Shown in pieces: positions 33,545 to 43,460 of a stretch of DNA of 64,000 nt (positions within the stretch are counted from its first letter, which is position 1; the number at the start of each line of letters is the position of its first letter). Source of the DNA: Yoonia sp. (lineage in GTDB: Bacteria; Pseudomonadota; Alphaproteobacteria; Rhodobacterales; Rhodobacteraceae); the NCBI RefSeq assembly GCF_018402175.1, contig NZ_JAGYJK010000007.1, positions 62,001 to 126,000 of the forward strand. The letters are read 5' to 3'. The translations under genes were made by a program, and so were the position numbers. The notes below the pieces were generated by a model. It saw only the letters and a list, made by a program, of their open reading frames with translations. It ran no database searches and had not been told where the DNA came from.

Positions 33545-35014
33545 TTATTCCTGATCCAGCACCAGCGCCACGAAACGGGGATCACCGCCGCGCCGGACCA
33601 GCATCAGGATCGATGTGCGCCCTGCTTCGGTTGCAAGGTCGATCTGTGCGCGCAGCTCGTCCATCGTGCCGACCGGCTGGCGCGAGGCTTCGGTGATCAC
33701 ATCACCTTCGATCAACCCTTTGGACGCGGCATCTGAATCAGGCGCGATAGCGGTGATGACAAGGCCCTGATCGACGTTCAGCGAAAATTGTTCCACCAGT
33801 TCTGGGCTGACAGGTTCCAGCGTCAGACCGAGCAAGGTGTCGGGTTCGGCAGCTGGTGCCTCTGGTGCGGCGGCGGGAAACGCCACGGCCTCGGATGTTT
33901 CGCGCCGGCCGAGCACAACGGTCAGCTGTGCCATTTCGCCATCGCGCAGCACCTGCACGGGGACTTCTTTGCCCACGGGCGAATTGCCGACGATGCGCAC
34001 CAGTTCGCGGGTATCCGCAATCTCGACCCCGTCAAAGATCAAGATCACATCGCCTGACAGCATGCCGGATTCCTCTGCCGGTCCGGCGGGAACATCCGTC
34101 ACCAGCGCGCCGCGCGCATCGTCCAGCCCGTCGATCGCCGACACCATGTCAGGTGTCACATCCTGAATCCGTACACCCAGCCAGCCACGGCGGGTTTCAC
34201 CGAATTCGATCAGCTGATCGACGACATTCACCACAACGCCGGACGACATGGCAAAACCGATCCCGATAGACCCGCCCGTGGGCGACAGGATCGCCGTGTT
34301 CACGCCGATGACCTGACCGTCCATGTTGAACAATGGACCCCCCGAATTGCCACGGTTGATCGCGGCATCGGTCTGGATGTAATCGTCATAGGTGCCAGAC
34401 AGCGCGCGGTTGCGGGCCGAGACGATCCCGACAGAGACCGAAAAGCCCTGTCCCAGCGGGTTGCCCATCGCCATCACCCAGTCACCGACGCGCGCGCCTT
34501 CGGCATTGCTGTCGCCAAAGGAAACGAACGGCAGGTCGGTGGCATCCACTTTCAGCACCGCGATATCAGTGTTGGGGTCGGTGCCGATCAATTCGGCCGG
34601 CAATTCGACACCGGAATAGAATTCGATCAGGATCTCATCCGCGCCTTCGATGACGTGGTTATTGGTGACGATAAAACCATCCGACGAAATCACAAAGCCC
34701 GATCCCAAAGCCGACGACCGCTGCGGCCCACCGCGCGGACCGTTGTTAAAGAAATCCTCGAACGGTGATCCTTCGGGGACGACACCGCGCGGCATGGTGC
34801 GTTCGGCGATCGTCGTGCTGGTCGTGATATTCACCACCGAGGGGCTGACCAGTTCGGCCAGATCGGCAAAGCTGGGCGGACGGTCCTGCGCAAAGGCGGC
34901 CGCGGCCTGCATGACAAGGAACGACACAGCCAGCAGGATCGCGCTGGCGCATGCAATCAGCATGCGGCGCATCTGGGAAGGGTCTGTTTGGATAACGACT
35001 GCCTTTGCGTTCAC
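33545..35014 (-). CDS. degP: Deg/HtrA-family periplasmic serine protease
   Basis: 489 aa. Envelope protease-chaperone. An N-terminal hydrophobic signal (about 17-42) is followed by a trypsin-like domain with triad H120 (TNNHVI), D150 (NTDIAV) and S224 (RGNSGGPLF). Two PDZ domains follow: about 265-350 (RRGWLGVRIQDVTPDMV) and 395-485 (GLVITAIAPDSDAASKGLIEGDVI). The N-terminus (MNAKAVVIQTDPSQMRRM) is longer than usual for a secreted protein, and an internal start at the Met before RRML is possible. It lies 162 bases downstream of hflC, behind a hairpin. DegP, DegQ and MucD orthology cannot be separated by eye. Confidence 0.93.
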   Translation of the reverse strand: MNAKAVVIQTDPSQMRRMLIACASAILLAVSFLVMQAAAAFAQDRPPSFADLAELVSPSVVNITTSTTIAERTMPRGVVPEGSPFEDFFNNGPRGGPQRSSALGSGFVISSDGFIVTNNHVIEGADEILIEFYSGVELPAELIGTDPNTDIAVLKVDATDLPFVSFGDSNAEGARVGDWVMAMGNPLGQGFSVSVGIVSARNRALSGTYDDYIQTDAAINRGNSGGPLFNMDGQVIGVNTAILSPTGGSIGIGFAMSSGVVVNVVDQLIEFGETRRGWLGVRIQDVTPDMVSAIDGLDDARGALVTDVPAGPAEESGMLSGDVILIFDGVEIADTRELVRIVGNSPVGKEVPVQVLRDGEMAQLTVVLGRRETSEAVAFPAAAPEAPAAEPDTLLGLTLEPVSPELVEQFSLNVDQGLVITAIAPDSDAASKGLIEGDVITEASRQPVGTMDELRAQIDLATEAGRTSILMLVRRGGDPRFVALVLDQE

Positions 35015-35122
35015 GGATCATCTCCTCAAGGATGGGCGGGACCATTGTCCTGCAATAAAGCTAAGATCAAGTTAGAGCATCGGCTGCGCAGGACAATCCC
35101 CCTCACCGGCAAGTGATCCAAT

Positions 35123-35154
35123 GCAAAAGGCCGACCACAAGGGCCGGCCTTTGC
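35123..35154 (-). terminator. Hairpin between hflC and degP
   Basis: AGGCCG (35128-35133) and CGGCCT (35145-35150) form the core stem, extended by AA/TT and GC/GC with a bulged A, around a 11-base loop. On the minus strand a TTTTGC follows. It probably ends or reduces hflKC transcription before degP. Confidence 0.6.
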
Positions 35155-35176
35155 AATGCTGCACGGGTGCAGCGGA

Positions 35177-36130
35177 TCAGCGCAGGGCTGCTTCATCCTC
35201 GACCGGTGGCAGGCTCTGCACGGCAGCTCCTGCATCGCCATTACCGGTAGAGCGCAGCGAATCCGCCCCTTGGGCCGACCGCAGGTAGTTGAAGAACTCA
35301 CTTTCCGGCGACATCACCATCATCGTGTTCCCACCCTGCAAAGCCCGCTGATAGGCGGTCATCGACCGGTAGAATTCAAAGAATTCCGGGTCCGCACCAA
35401 AGGCCGTCGCAAAGATTTCGTTGCGCAAAGCGTCGGCCTCACCCTGAATGACCTGGGCTTCGCGTTCGGCTTCGGACACCAGTTCGATCACGGTCCGGTC
35501 GGCCTGTGCCTGAATCCGCTGGGCGGCTTCACGGCCACGGGCGATTTCATCGGCAGCTTCGCGTTCGCGTTCGGCCTTCATCCGCTCGTAGGTGGCGTTG
35601 AGGTTGGCCTCTGGCAGGTCGGTCCGTTTCAGGCGCACGTCCAGCACCTGAAGACCCAGGGCTTGCGCTTGCGTGATCGCACCGTTGCGGATGCGCAGCA
35701 TCAATGCAGCCCGGTCGATGGACAAGATGTCATTGGACGACACCGAACCCAAAACTTCGCGGGTTTCAGCGCGCAGGATACTGTCCAGACGCTGCGACGC
35801 TGCCGCAAGTCCCCCGACACCGACAGCGCGGCGGAATTGTTCCACATCCGAGATACGGAACCGCGCAAAGGCATCCACGACCAGACGACGATCATCCGCA
35901 GGGGTGACTTCGATCGGGTCCAGATCGCGGCTCAGGATCCGATCATCGTATTTCACGACTTCCTGAATCAGCGGGATCTTGAACCCCAAACCGGGTTCTT
36001 CCTTGACGCTGACGATCTGGCCGAACTGGAGAACCAGCGCCTTTTCGCGTTCGTCCACGATGAACACCGACGACAGGGCCACGCCGATGATGACCACCAA
36101 TGCGGGAATGAGAAGTGCTGTTTTCCGCAT
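35177..36130 (-). CDS. hflC: HflC, SPFH/band-7 protease modulator
   Basis: 317 aa. With HflK it forms a periplasmic-facing inner-membrane complex that surrounds and restrains the FtsH protease. An N-terminal membrane span (about 5-24) precedes the SPFH domain (VDEREKALVLQFGQIVSVKEEPGLGFKIPLIQEV). A helical region rich in Glu and Arg (ERMKAEREREAADEIARGREAAQRI) and the conserved EFFEFYRSMTAYQRAL near the C-terminus are typical of HflC. Its start overlaps the hflK stop by one base (TGATG). Confidence 0.95.
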   Translation of the reverse strand: MRKTALLIPALVVIIGVALSSVFIVDEREKALVLQFGQIVSVKEEPGLGFKIPLIQEVVKYDDRILSRDLDPIEVTPADDRRLVVDAFARFRISDVEQFRRAVGVGGLAAASQRLDSILRAETREVLGSVSSNDILSIDRAALMLRIRNGAITQAQALGLQVLDVRLKRTDLPEANLNATYERMKAEREREAADEIARGREAAQRIQAQADRTVIELVSEAEREAQVIQGEADALRNEIFATAFGADPEFFEFYRSMTAYQRALQGGNTMMVMSPESEFFNYLRSAQGADSLRSTGNGDAGAAVQSLPPVEDEAALR

Positions 36131-37278
36131 CAGTTGTTACCTCCTGTCGCAGCGGGCGCGCGCCGCATTTCGTTCAGCGGCAGATAAGGCACGACGCCTT
36201 GGCTGCCGGCGGCGTTTTCATCCATCATGATGATATCGACATCGCTCAGAACGCCTTCGAGCGTTTCCAGATAGATCCGCTTGCGCGTCACATCGGGCGC
36301 CTGAACATATTCTGCCAGAATGGCCGAGAACCGGCTGGCCTCACCCAAAGCTTCGTTCACGACGCGGGCGCGATACCCTTCGGCCTGTTCCAGAACCTGT
36401 GCCGACTGACCGCGCGCTTCGGCGACGACGCGGTTGGCATAGGCGTCAGCCACGTTCTGCAGACGGTCGCGTTCCTGACGGGCATCCTGCACCTGCCGGA
36501 AGGCCGCGATCACGGGCTCTGGCGGGTCGGCCTTGTCAAAGTTGACACGGATCACATTCACGCCTGAATCAAAACTATCGAGCGACGCTTGAATGGCTTC
36601 GCGCAGGCTGTCTGCAATCGCGCCACGATCACGGTTCAAAATTGGCGCCAGTTCCGATTGCGAAATGATTTCGCGCATCGCGGATTCCGACACAGCCGCA
36701 ATCGTCTGGGGCGGATCGGTCAGGCTGAACAGGTAAAGCTGCGGATCGATGATATTCCACACGATCTGGAAGTCGATATCAACGATGTTTTCGTCGCCGG
36801 TCAGCATCAGGCCGGGATCACGGCGGGTCGCACTTGCGCCGACGTCGATCGTACGTTCGGTCGACACAGCCAGCACCTCGCGGGTGACGACGGGCCAAGG
36901 GGCAAAGTTCAAACCGGGTTCACCGGTCTTGTAATAGCTGCCCAGAAACAATTCGACGGACCGTTCTTCGGGCCGGACCGTGTAGAAAGAGGCAAAAAGC
37001 CACAGGGCCACCAGCGCCAGTATACCAAGGCCCACGGTGCCGCGTGTCAGTTGCGGCCCTTGACCGCCACCTTCGCCGCCCGGACCACGCGATCCGCCAC
37101 GGCCGCCACCCATCAGGACGCGCAGCTGTTCGCGGCCCTTGTTCACCAGTTCATCAATTTCGGGGATGTTGGGACCGTCATTGCCGGGTCTGCGCCCACC
37201 GCCACGATTGCGGTCGTCGTCGCCGTTCCCGCCCTTGTTGCCGCCACCGCCCCACGGGCCACCAGAATTTCCTGCCAT
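36130..37278 (-). CDS. hflK: HflK, SPFH/band-7 protease modulator
   Basis: 382 aa. Partner of HflC in the FtsH-regulating complex. The N-terminal about 85 cytoplasmic residues are strongly Gly/Asn/Asp/Arg-rich (MAGNSGGPWGGGGNKGGN), a known HflK trait. One membrane span is at about 93-113, then the SPFH domain with YTVRPEERSVELFLGSYYKTGEPGLNFAPWPV and SESAMREIISQSE. The start ATG 37278 has AGGGAAACG upstream; the open frame extends 24 codons without homology. Operon order hflK-hflC is conserved; hflX and hfq are absent here. Confidence 0.95.
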   Translation of the reverse strand: MAGNSGGPWGGGGNKGGNGDDDRNRGGGRRPGNDGPNIPEIDELVNKGREQLRVLMGGGRGGSRGPGGEGGGQGPQLTRGTVGLGILALVALWLFASFYTVRPEERSVELFLGSYYKTGEPGLNFAPWPVVTREVLAVSTERTIDVGASATRRDPGLMLTGDENIVDIDFQIVWNIIDPQLYLFSLTDPPQTIAAVSESAMREIISQSELAPILNRDRGAIADSLREAIQASLDSFDSGVNVIRVNFDKADPPEPVIAAFRQVQDARQERDRLQNVADAYANRVVAEARGQSAQVLEQAEGYRARVVNEALGEASRFSAILAEYVQAPDVTRKRIYLETLEGVLSDVDIIMMDENAAGSQGVVPYLPLNEMRRAPAATGGNN

Positions 37279-37354
37279 CGTTTCCCTATTCTTCCTTTCA
37301 ACTTGCCCCGCGCGCGGGGTTCTTGTTCGACATGTGTGTCCTGACGCCACAAAT

Positions 37355-38791
37355 TCAAGCGCGGCGGACAGGATCCTTCATGGTGACCAGTTCTTCGGCC
37401 ATGGTCGGATGAACCGCGACCGTGCGGTCAAAGTCCTCTTTTGTGGCGCCCATCTTGATCGCAATCGCAGCCAGCTGGATCATCTCGCCTGCGTGGTCTG
37501 CGACGATATGACAGCCCAGCACTTTGCGGGTGGCGCTGCTGACGACCAGCTTCATCATCACGCGGTCCGTGCGTCCCGCAAAGGCATGGTTCATCGGCTT
37601 GAACGAGGTGCAATAAATCTCGACCGGTTCGATGTCGCGGGCTGCTTCTTCGGTCAGGCCGATGGTGCCCATTTCGGGCTGGGTAAAGATCGCCGAAGGG
37701 ATCAGATCGTGATCGACCTTGGTCGGATTGCCCTTGAACACGGTTTCGACGAAAGCCATGGCTTCGCGGATCGCCACCGGCGTCAGCTGCACGCGGTCGG
37801 TCACGTCACCGATCGCATAGATCGACGGCACGCCGGTCTGGCTATAATCATCGACCACGATTTCGCCGCGCCGCCCGATCTGCACGCCGGCCTCTGCCAG
37901 CCCGATGTTTTCGGTATTGGGCGCGCGGCCGGTGGCGAACATGACCTGATCAAAAATCGCCTCCTGACCATTGGTGGCCTTGACCCAGATCCCCTTGGCC
38001 GGTTCGCCGGACGGGGCCGAGACGGGCTTGCCCTGGTCGACCGGGGCGGACATGCCGTTATCTTGCAGGTCGTCGGCGGTGGCGGCGCGCATTTCGACGA
38101 TATTAGTGCCCAGATGCAGATTCACACCTTTTTCGCGCATGCCTTCGGCGACCAGACCGCGGGCTTCGTCGTCGAAACCCCGCAGGATCTGCGCACCGCG
38201 ATAGAATTGCGTCACCTTGACGCCCAGCCCGTTCAGGATGCCCGCGAATTCAGACGCGATATAGCCGCCGCCGACGATCAGGATCGATTTTGGCAGTTCA
38301 TCCAGCAAAAAGATATCATTCGAGGTGATCCCCAACGCGGCCCCCGGAATGTCGGGCACAACAGGGCGGCCGCCTGTGGCGATCAGGATATGTTTTGCCG
38401 TCACTGTCCGGCCGCTGGACAAGGCCACGGTATGCGCATCGGTGAGACTGGCGCGCGCATCGCAGATTTCGACGCCGGAATTGTCCAGCAGCTTGCGATA
38501 GATCCCTTCGAGCCGGTCAAGTTCCTTGTGCAGATGGCTGCGGAACCGCGGCCATTCAAACGGGCCATCGGTCACATCCCAGCCATAGGCGCGGGCGTCG
38601 TCGAACATTTCGGAATAGCCAGAGGCAAAGACCATCAGCTTTTTCGGCACACAGCCGCGGATGACACAGGTGCCGCCCATGCGGAATTCCTCGGCCAGCG
38701 CCACTTTGGCACCGGTCGCGGCCGCCACACGCGCGGCCCGCACCCCGCCCGAGCCGCCGCCGATGACGAAAAGATCATAGTCAAAGTTCAT
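37355..38791 (-). CDS. gor: Glutathione-disulfide reductase
   Basis: 478 aa FAD/NADPH flavoprotein that regenerates glutathione in the cytoplasm. The N-terminal FAD loop VIGGGSGGVRAARVAA is followed by the redox-active disulfide GGTCVIRGCVPKKL (C42 and C47). The NADPH-binding GGGYIASEFAGILNGLG and the FAD second motif SIYAIGDVTDRVQLTPVAI are present; the catalytic base His lies in the C-terminal AVHPTMAEELV. It follows rpiA by 27 bases in the same direction, so the two may share a transcript (both support NADPH and redox balance). Confidence 0.95.
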   Translation of the reverse strand: MNFDYDLFVIGGGSGGVRAARVAAATGAKVALAEEFRMGGTCVIRGCVPKKLMVFASGYSEMFDDARAYGWDVTDGPFEWPRFRSHLHKELDRLEGIYRKLLDNSGVEICDARASLTDAHTVALSSGRTVTAKHILIATGGRPVVPDIPGAALGITSNDIFLLDELPKSILIVGGGYIASEFAGILNGLGVKVTQFYRGAQILRGFDDEARGLVAEGMREKGVNLHLGTNIVEMRAATADDLQDNGMSAPVDQGKPVSAPSGEPAKGIWVKATNGQEAIFDQVMFATGRAPNTENIGLAEAGVQIGRRGEIVVDDYSQTGVPSIYAIGDVTDRVQLTPVAIREAMAFVETVFKGNPTKVDHDLIPSAIFTQPEMGTIGLTEEAARDIEPVEIYCTSFKPMNHAFAGRTDRVMMKLVVSSATRKVLGCHIVADHAGEMIQLAAIAIKMGATKEDFDRTVAVHPTMAEELVTMKDPVRRA

Positions 38792-38818
38792 ATCTGGTCC
38801 TTGGGTCGGTGCAGGCGA

Positions 38819-39607
38819 TTATTTCGCAAGATCTGCGAACAGATTGACATCGTCCTGCAGATCGAATTGCACAACATCATTGATGTCGTTGGTGATGTCA
38901 CGGATTTCAACCTTGCCAGTGCCGTGACCCACGATCACGACATCGCAAATGTCGATAAACAAACCGTTTTCCACCACACCGGGGATCTGGTTCAGCATCA
39001 TCGCCAGATGGCGCGGATTGCCGATCCTTTTGAGATGCAGATCAAGGATGAAATTGCCCTCATCCGTGACATAGGGTGCATCGCCCTGCATCCGCTGGAT
39101 CACGTCACGGCCCAGCACATCGGCGTCGATCAGCAGTTCCTCGATCAGACCGCGGGTGATCTGCATGCCAAAGGGCAGCACCTCGACCGGCAAGGGAAAG
39201 GCCCCCAGCGTCGCCACCTTTTTCGAGGCATCGGCGATCACGATCATCCGGTCGCTGGCGGTGGCCACGATCTTTTCGCGCAGATGCGCGCCGCCGCCGC
39301 CTTTGATCAGGTTCAGGTCCGCGTCATATTCATCGGTCCCGTCGATGGTCAGGTCCAGCCATTTTGCCTGATCAAGGGTGATGATCTCGATCCCCGCCTC
39401 GCGCGCCAGTTCGGCAGTACGGTTGGAGGTCGGCACGCCCTTGATCTGCAAACCGTGATCGCGCACCATCTCGCCCAGGCATTGCACCAGCCATGCTGCG
39501 GTTGATCCGGTTCCCAGACCGACCTTCATGCCCGACTGGACATACTGTGTCGCCTGTTTGGCGGCAACGAATTTGGCCGTATCCATAGGGGACAAGTCGA
39601 TGGTCAT
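38819..39607 (-). CDS. rpiA: Ribose-5-phosphate isomerase A
   Basis: 262 aa. Interconverts ribose 5-phosphate and ribulose 5-phosphate. Conserved segments are KVGLGTGSTAAWLVQCLGE (phosphate loop), TIDGTDEYDADLNLIKGGGGAHLREKIVA with the catalytic Asp/Glu/Lys set, and ADASKKVATLG. The protein is slightly longer than E. coli RpiA. The start ATG at 39607 (MTIDLSPMDTAKF) is chosen over a longer frame that lacks homology. Upstream of gor in the same orientation; divergent from the serine deaminase gene. Confidence 0.95.
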   Translation of the reverse strand: MTIDLSPMDTAKFVAAKQATQYVQSGMKVGLGTGSTAAWLVQCLGEMVRDHGLQIKGVPTSNRTAELAREAGIEIITLDQAKWLDLTIDGTDEYDADLNLIKGGGGAHLREKIVATASDRMIVIADASKKVATLGAFPLPVEVLPFGMQITRGLIEELLIDADVLGRDVIQRMQGDAPYVTDEGNFILDLHLKRIGNPRHLAMMLNQIPGVVENGLFIDICDVVIVGHGTGKVEIRDITNDINDVVQFDLQDDVNLFADLAK

Positions 39608-39769
39608 GCGCGGGTCTCCGGTTTTGTTGCGCCGCTTATAGGCAGTTTGCCCACAAGGTGCGAGACCCAAATGCCCAGCTGACGCAACCCGCAGAGCGGC
39701 TGTCGCTTTTGAAGGATGGCCTGCACAGCAAAGCAAGTAGCAAGATCAGGCACCAGTAAGGACGCAGCC

Positions 39770-41143
39770 ATGTTCCTGTCCGTCTTCGATATGTTCAAGG
39801 TCGGTATCGGCCCGTCATCATCCCATACAATCGGCCCGATGGTCGCCGCGGCGCGGTTTCTGGACCATCTGCGCGCCCTGCCCTTTGCGGTGGCGGGGCT
39901 GCGCGCGTCGCTGCATGGATCGCTGGCCTTTACCGGCATCGGCCATGCCACCGATCGCGCGGTGATCCTTGGGCTGGCGGGCATGCGCGCGGATGAGTAC
40001 GACGCAACGCGGGCCGAGGCCGAGCTTGCCCGCATCAAGGCCGACCGCACCATCGCCCCCGAGGGTCTGGGCCTGCTGCGGTTCGATCCGTCAGCCGATC
40101 TGCTGTTTGATTACGGCCCCGCCCTGCCCGGCCATGCCAACGGGCTGGTCCTGTCGGGCACCGATGCCCAAGGCGACGTGATCACGCAGGTGACCTATTA
40201 TTCCATCGGCGGCGGTTTTGTTCTGACGGCAGACGAGCTGGCCGCAGGGCGCGCTGCCGACACCGGCCCCGCCGTCCCCTATCCGTTCCGCACCGCCGCC
40301 GAGATGTTGCAGATGGCCAGCGCCAGCGGCCTGAGCATCGCCGCGATGAAACGCGCCAATGAATTGACGCGCATGTCCGCCGCCGATCTGGACCGTGGCC
40401 TTGCGCGGATCTGGCAGGTGATGACCGCCTGCATCGACCGCGGGCTGGCGACCGATGGCATCCTGCCCGGCGGGCTGTTCGTGCGCAGACGCGCCAAGGG
40501 GATTTATGCCGCGCTGATGGCCGAACGTGGGCTGAACATGACGGCCCCCCATACGATCAACGATTACATGTCCACCTATGCCATGGCCGTGAACGAGGAA
40601 AACGCCGCCGGCGGGCAGGTCGTGACCGCGCCCACCAATGGCGCTGCCGGTGTCGTGCCTGCGACGATCCGCTATTGGCTGGACCATGTGCCGGGGGCCG
40701 CACCATCCCGCGTGGGGGATTTCCTGCTGACGGCGGCGGCAGTGGGCGGGTTGATCAAGACCAATGCCTCGATCTCTGGCGCGGAATGCGGTTGTCAGGC
40801 CGAGGTGGGCAGCGCCGCCGCCATGGCCGCCGCAGGGCTGGCCGCCGTGCTGGGCGGCACGCCCGAACAGGTGGAAAACGCGGCTGAAATCGCGCTTGAA
40901 CACCATCTTGGGATGACCTGCGATCCGGTCAAGGGGCTGGTGCAGGTGCCCTGCATCGAACGCAACGGGCTGGGCGCGATAAAGGCGGTGTCGGCGGCGT
41001 CACTGGCGCTGCGCGGCGATGGCCAGCATCTGGTCGCTCTCGATGTCGCAATCGAGACGATGCGCCAGACAGGCGCCGACATGTCCGAAAAATACAAGGA
41101 AACGGCATTGGGTGGGCTGGCCGTGAATGTCCCCAATTGCTAG
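39770..41143 (+). CDS. sdaA: L-serine ammonia-lyase, iron-sulfur type
   Basis: 457 aa single-chain serine deaminase (alpha and beta domains fused). Converts L-serine to pyruvate and ammonia using a 4Fe-4S cluster. The N-terminal [22 protein letters not shown] and the C-terminal [43 protein letters not shown] and [22 protein letters not shown] supply the family motifs and cluster cysteines. The start ATG 39770 has AAGGACG upstream. It stands alone, divergent from rpiA. tdcG and sdaB are possible alternative symbols. Confidence 0.95.
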   Translation: MFLSVFDMFKVGIGPSSSHTIGPMVAAARFLDHLRALPFAVAGLRASLHGSLAFTGIGHATDRAVILGLAGMRADEYDATRAEAELARIKADRTIAPEGLGLLRFDPSADLLFDYGPALPGHANGLVLSGTDAQGDVITQVTYYSIGGGFVLTADELAAGRAADTGPAVPYPFRTAAEMLQMASASGLSIAAMKRANELTRMSAADLDRGLARIWQVMTACIDRGLATDGILPGGLFVRRRAKGIYAALMAERGLNMTAPHTINDYMSTYAMAVNEENAAGGQVVTAPTNGAAGVVPATIRYWLDHVPGAAPSRVGDFLLTAAAVGGLIKTNASISGAECGCQAEVGSAAAMAAAGLAAVLGGTPEQVENAAEIALEHHLGMTCDPVKGLVQVPCIERNGLGAIKAVSAASLALRGDGQHLVALDVAIETMRQTGADMSEKYKETALGGLAVNVPNC

Positions 41144-41163
41144 CAATCGGGGAGGCGCGCCGC

Positions 41164-41189
41164 GCGGGGATATTTAGGCTCGGAAGATG
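41164..41189 (-). repeat. Dispersed intergenic repeat, copy 5
   Basis: On the minus strand CATCTTCCGAGCCTAAATAT then CCCCGC, matching copy 2 at 24 of 26 positions. It lies about 45 bases after the thiN stop in the direction of thiN transcription. Confidence 0.65.
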
Positions 41190-41234
41190 ATGTCGTTGTG
41201 CGGCTGATACTGGCTGGACTGCGGCGGCGTTACC

Positions 41235-41903
41235 TTAACCCACGCGCCGCGCAGTGGTCACGGCCGCGCCCAGATAGGCCTGCGGCAGCGTGACCAGCAG
41301 CGGGCCTTGCGCGCTGATCCGCACTGGCCCCCCCGTCGCCATGTTCGACGCACTGTTGCGCCCCACCGGATGCAGCGCCCAATCGGTGAAAGGCCAGGCC
41401 AGCCCCGCCGCCGATGCGCGCACATCCCCCAGCGGCATCAGCGACACCCGCGTGCCTGCGGGCAGGTCCAGCAGGCTGTCGCCCTGTGGCGCCAGATAGG
41501 ACACATCGTCCGCATCCACCAGAAACACGCCCCTGTCAGGCATCCGTGCCATCACGTTCAGCACCGACAGCGCATGGTCCATCCGCCCGCCGGTAAAGCC
41601 CAGCGCGATGACAAAGGGCGCGGTCACGCGGGTCAGCGCCTTTTCGAAATCGGTCGTGTCCTGTTCGGGGATATGCCAAAGGCAACCGGCAAAGGCGGCG
41701 CGGGCCGGCGCTGAGACACTGTCCAGATCGCCAATCACCGCCATAGGGGCAATCCCGCCTGCCAGCAGGTGATCCGCCCCGCCATCAACGCCGACAAAGC
41801 CTGCGACATAAGGCGAAACGACGGCAAAGACCGCATCGGCCACCGGCGCGCCGCCGACAAGGCAGATCGCGCTGGTGCTGGAAACAATACTTGGATGCAT
41901 CAT
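41235..41903 (-). CDS. thiN: Thiamine pyrophosphokinase
   Basis: 222 aa. Transfers pyrophosphate from ATP to thiamine to make the cofactor TPP. Diagnostic motifs are VGVDGGADHLLAGGIAPMAVIGDLDSV and EQDTTDFEKAL (metal and nucleotide binding), then GFTGGRMDHALSVLN. The C-terminal thiamine-binding domain contains GTRVSLMPLGDVRAS and GRNSASNMATGGPVRI. The cell can thus use salvaged thiamine directly. Divergent from the 42039 gene. Confidence 0.94.
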   Translation of the reverse strand: MMHPSIVSSTSAICLVGGAPVADAVFAVVSPYVAGFVGVDGGADHLLAGGIAPMAVIGDLDSVSAPARAAFAGCLWHIPEQDTTDFEKALTRVTAPFVIALGFTGGRMDHALSVLNVMARMPDRGVFLVDADDVSYLAPQGDSLLDLPAGTRVSLMPLGDVRASAAGLAWPFTDWALHPVGRNSASNMATGGPVRISAQGPLLVTLPQAYLGAAVTTARRVG

Positions 41904-42038
41904 ATTATTCGCCCCAATTCACAAACATTCCCCAAAACGGTCATATTGTCCGCCTGAATGACGGACCAGTTTAAGCGTTGCAACCTTTCTGCCCGATTCC
42001 GTCAGATGGCGGCAGACCAACCACGAAAGTCAGCAGCC

Positions 42039-43427
42039 ATGACCGATCAGACACAGATCCTTGATGTGACCTATGGCATGTTCTCCTGCCGCCTTGAAGG
42101 TTTCGACGACAGCGTTGCGACGATGAAGCAGATCGTCAGCTATTTCCACGATCTTGCCAGCCACGAGGCGTTTGTGGGTGACGCCTTGCTGGCACCGGAC
42201 ATGGAGGAAGTGTCGCGTTTGGCAGGGGCGTCATCGCGCGGCGATGTCGAGGCTGCTATGGCAGGCGGCAAGCTGCATTTGCGCCTGCGCGACACACCTG
42301 CACAATCCGCCGATGAAGACGCGGCGGATGCAGCATTCGACCAAGAAAGCGTTGCCGCCAAGCTGGACCGGATCCGCAGCGTCGTTGGCCGTGGCCATGT
42401 GACTGAAACCACCAATCGCCCCACTGCGGACCAAGCCGAAAAAGACGGCGTTGCGCCGCAAAGCGGGGTTAACCCTTTGGCCCAACGCCTTGCCGCGCTG
42501 GCCAAGCGCAATGCCGAACGCGCCGCGACCCAAGCGGGTTTTGCCCCCCTGCAGGACGCGCCAGAACTCATGGATGACGCCACCAGCGCAGATGTTGTCA
42601 CCGCCCTGCCGTCGGAAAATCAGACATTTGACGAAAGTCTGCATCTGGCCAATCTGGTCGCAGATGATGGGCTTGACCTGCACGCCGAAGTGGCCGAAAT
42701 CGAACGCGTGATCGAGGATCGCAAAAAGCGGCACGCATTGTCAGACAACGCCGAGGATTCGATCAGTCGGATCCTGTCGCATACCGATGCCGCGCTGAAC
42801 CGGCCCGAACACCGCCGCCAACAAGACGCTTTTGCGCAGCTCAAGGCGGCTGTGGCCGCAACCGAAGCCGCGCGCCAGCTGGGCGACGATGGCGCCACCC
42901 AGCACCGCCCGAGCGAAGTCTATCGCGACGATCTGGATGAATTCGAGACTGTGGAAGACACTGGCGATGCGAATATGGTTGCTGACGCCGTCAATCCCAA
43001 TCCCGACGCTGTCAACGCACCGCGTAGTCCGGCAACCCTGCGCCTTGTGGCGTCCCAGCGCGCGGACGTACCCGCCGATCCGGCATCACAGCGCCTGCGC
43101 CAGATCGCCGCCAAGGCGACGGATGCGGGGCCGCGCCTGATCGGCTTTGCCGAATTCGCGGCTGATTATGCCGCCACCAGCCTTGAAGACCTGATCGAGG
43201 CTGCTGCTGGCTATATCACCTTTATGCTGGACGAAGATGATTTTTCGCGGCCGCAGGTGATGAAACTGGTCCAAAGCCTGACCCAGACCGAGATTTCACG
43301 CGAAGACGGGTTGCGCTGTTTCGGGCGGCTGTTGCGCCAGAACCGGATCATCAAGCTGGACAATGGCCGTTTTCAGGTGGCAGGCGACACACGGTTCCGG
43401 CCTGATGACATGACTGCACGCGGCTGA
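42039..43427 (+). CDS. Conserved hypothetical protein of Rhodobacteraceae type
   Basis: 462 aa, no named domain recognised. The start at 42039 (MTDQTQILDVTYGMFSCRLEGFDDSVATMKQI) is chosen because the conserved-looking block begins there; the frame is open from 41958. The N-terminal 65 residues form a small alpha/beta unit with YFHDLASHEAFVGDALLAPDME. The centre (about 85-370) is polar, Ala/Asp/Glu-rich and probably disordered or coiled. The C-terminal 80 residues (ADYAATSLEDLIEAAAGYITFML and QVMKLVQSLTQTEISREDGLRCFGRLLRQNRII) are compact and helical. Cytoplasmic, no signal or membrane span. Similar proteins are frequent in roseobacters and sometimes labelled chemotaxis or lipoprotein without support. 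Confidence 0.7.
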   Translation: MTDQTQILDVTYGMFSCRLEGFDDSVATMKQIVSYFHDLASHEAFVGDALLAPDMEEVSRLAGASSRGDVEAAMAGGKLHLRLRDTPAQSADEDAADAAFDQESVAAKLDRIRSVVGRGHVTETTNRPTADQAEKDGVAPQSGVNPLAQRLAALAKRNAERAATQAGFAPLQDAPELMDDATSADVVTALPSENQTFDESLHLANLVADDGLDLHAEVAEIERVIEDRKKRHALSDNAEDSISRILSHTDAALNRPEHRRQQDAFAQLKAAVAATEAARQLGDDGATQHRPSEVYRDDLDEFETVEDTGDANMVADAVNPNPDAVNAPRSPATLRLVASQRADVPADPASQRLRQIAAKATDAGPRLIGFAEFAADYAATSLEDLIEAAAGYITFMLDEDDFSRPQVMKLVQSLTQTEISREDGLRCFGRLLRQNRIIKLDNGRFQVAGDTRFRPDDMTARG

Positions 43428-43437
43428 CAAAGGCAAA

Positions 43438-43457
43438 AGGCGGGGCTGGCCCCGCCT
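43438..43457. terminator. Hairpin between convergent genes
   Basis: AGGCGGGG (43438-43445), loop CTGG, CCCCGCCT (43450-43457). It lies between the stop codons of the 42039 gene and the DUF2842 gene and could end transcription from both sides; T-runs are weak. Confidence 0.65.
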
Positions 43458-43460
43458 GTA

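Noticed and set aside
37139-39505. 788-codon plus-strand ORF
   Set aside because: Shadow of hflK, gor and rpiA on the opposite strand; the translated protein is His/Asp/Gln-rich with no domain.
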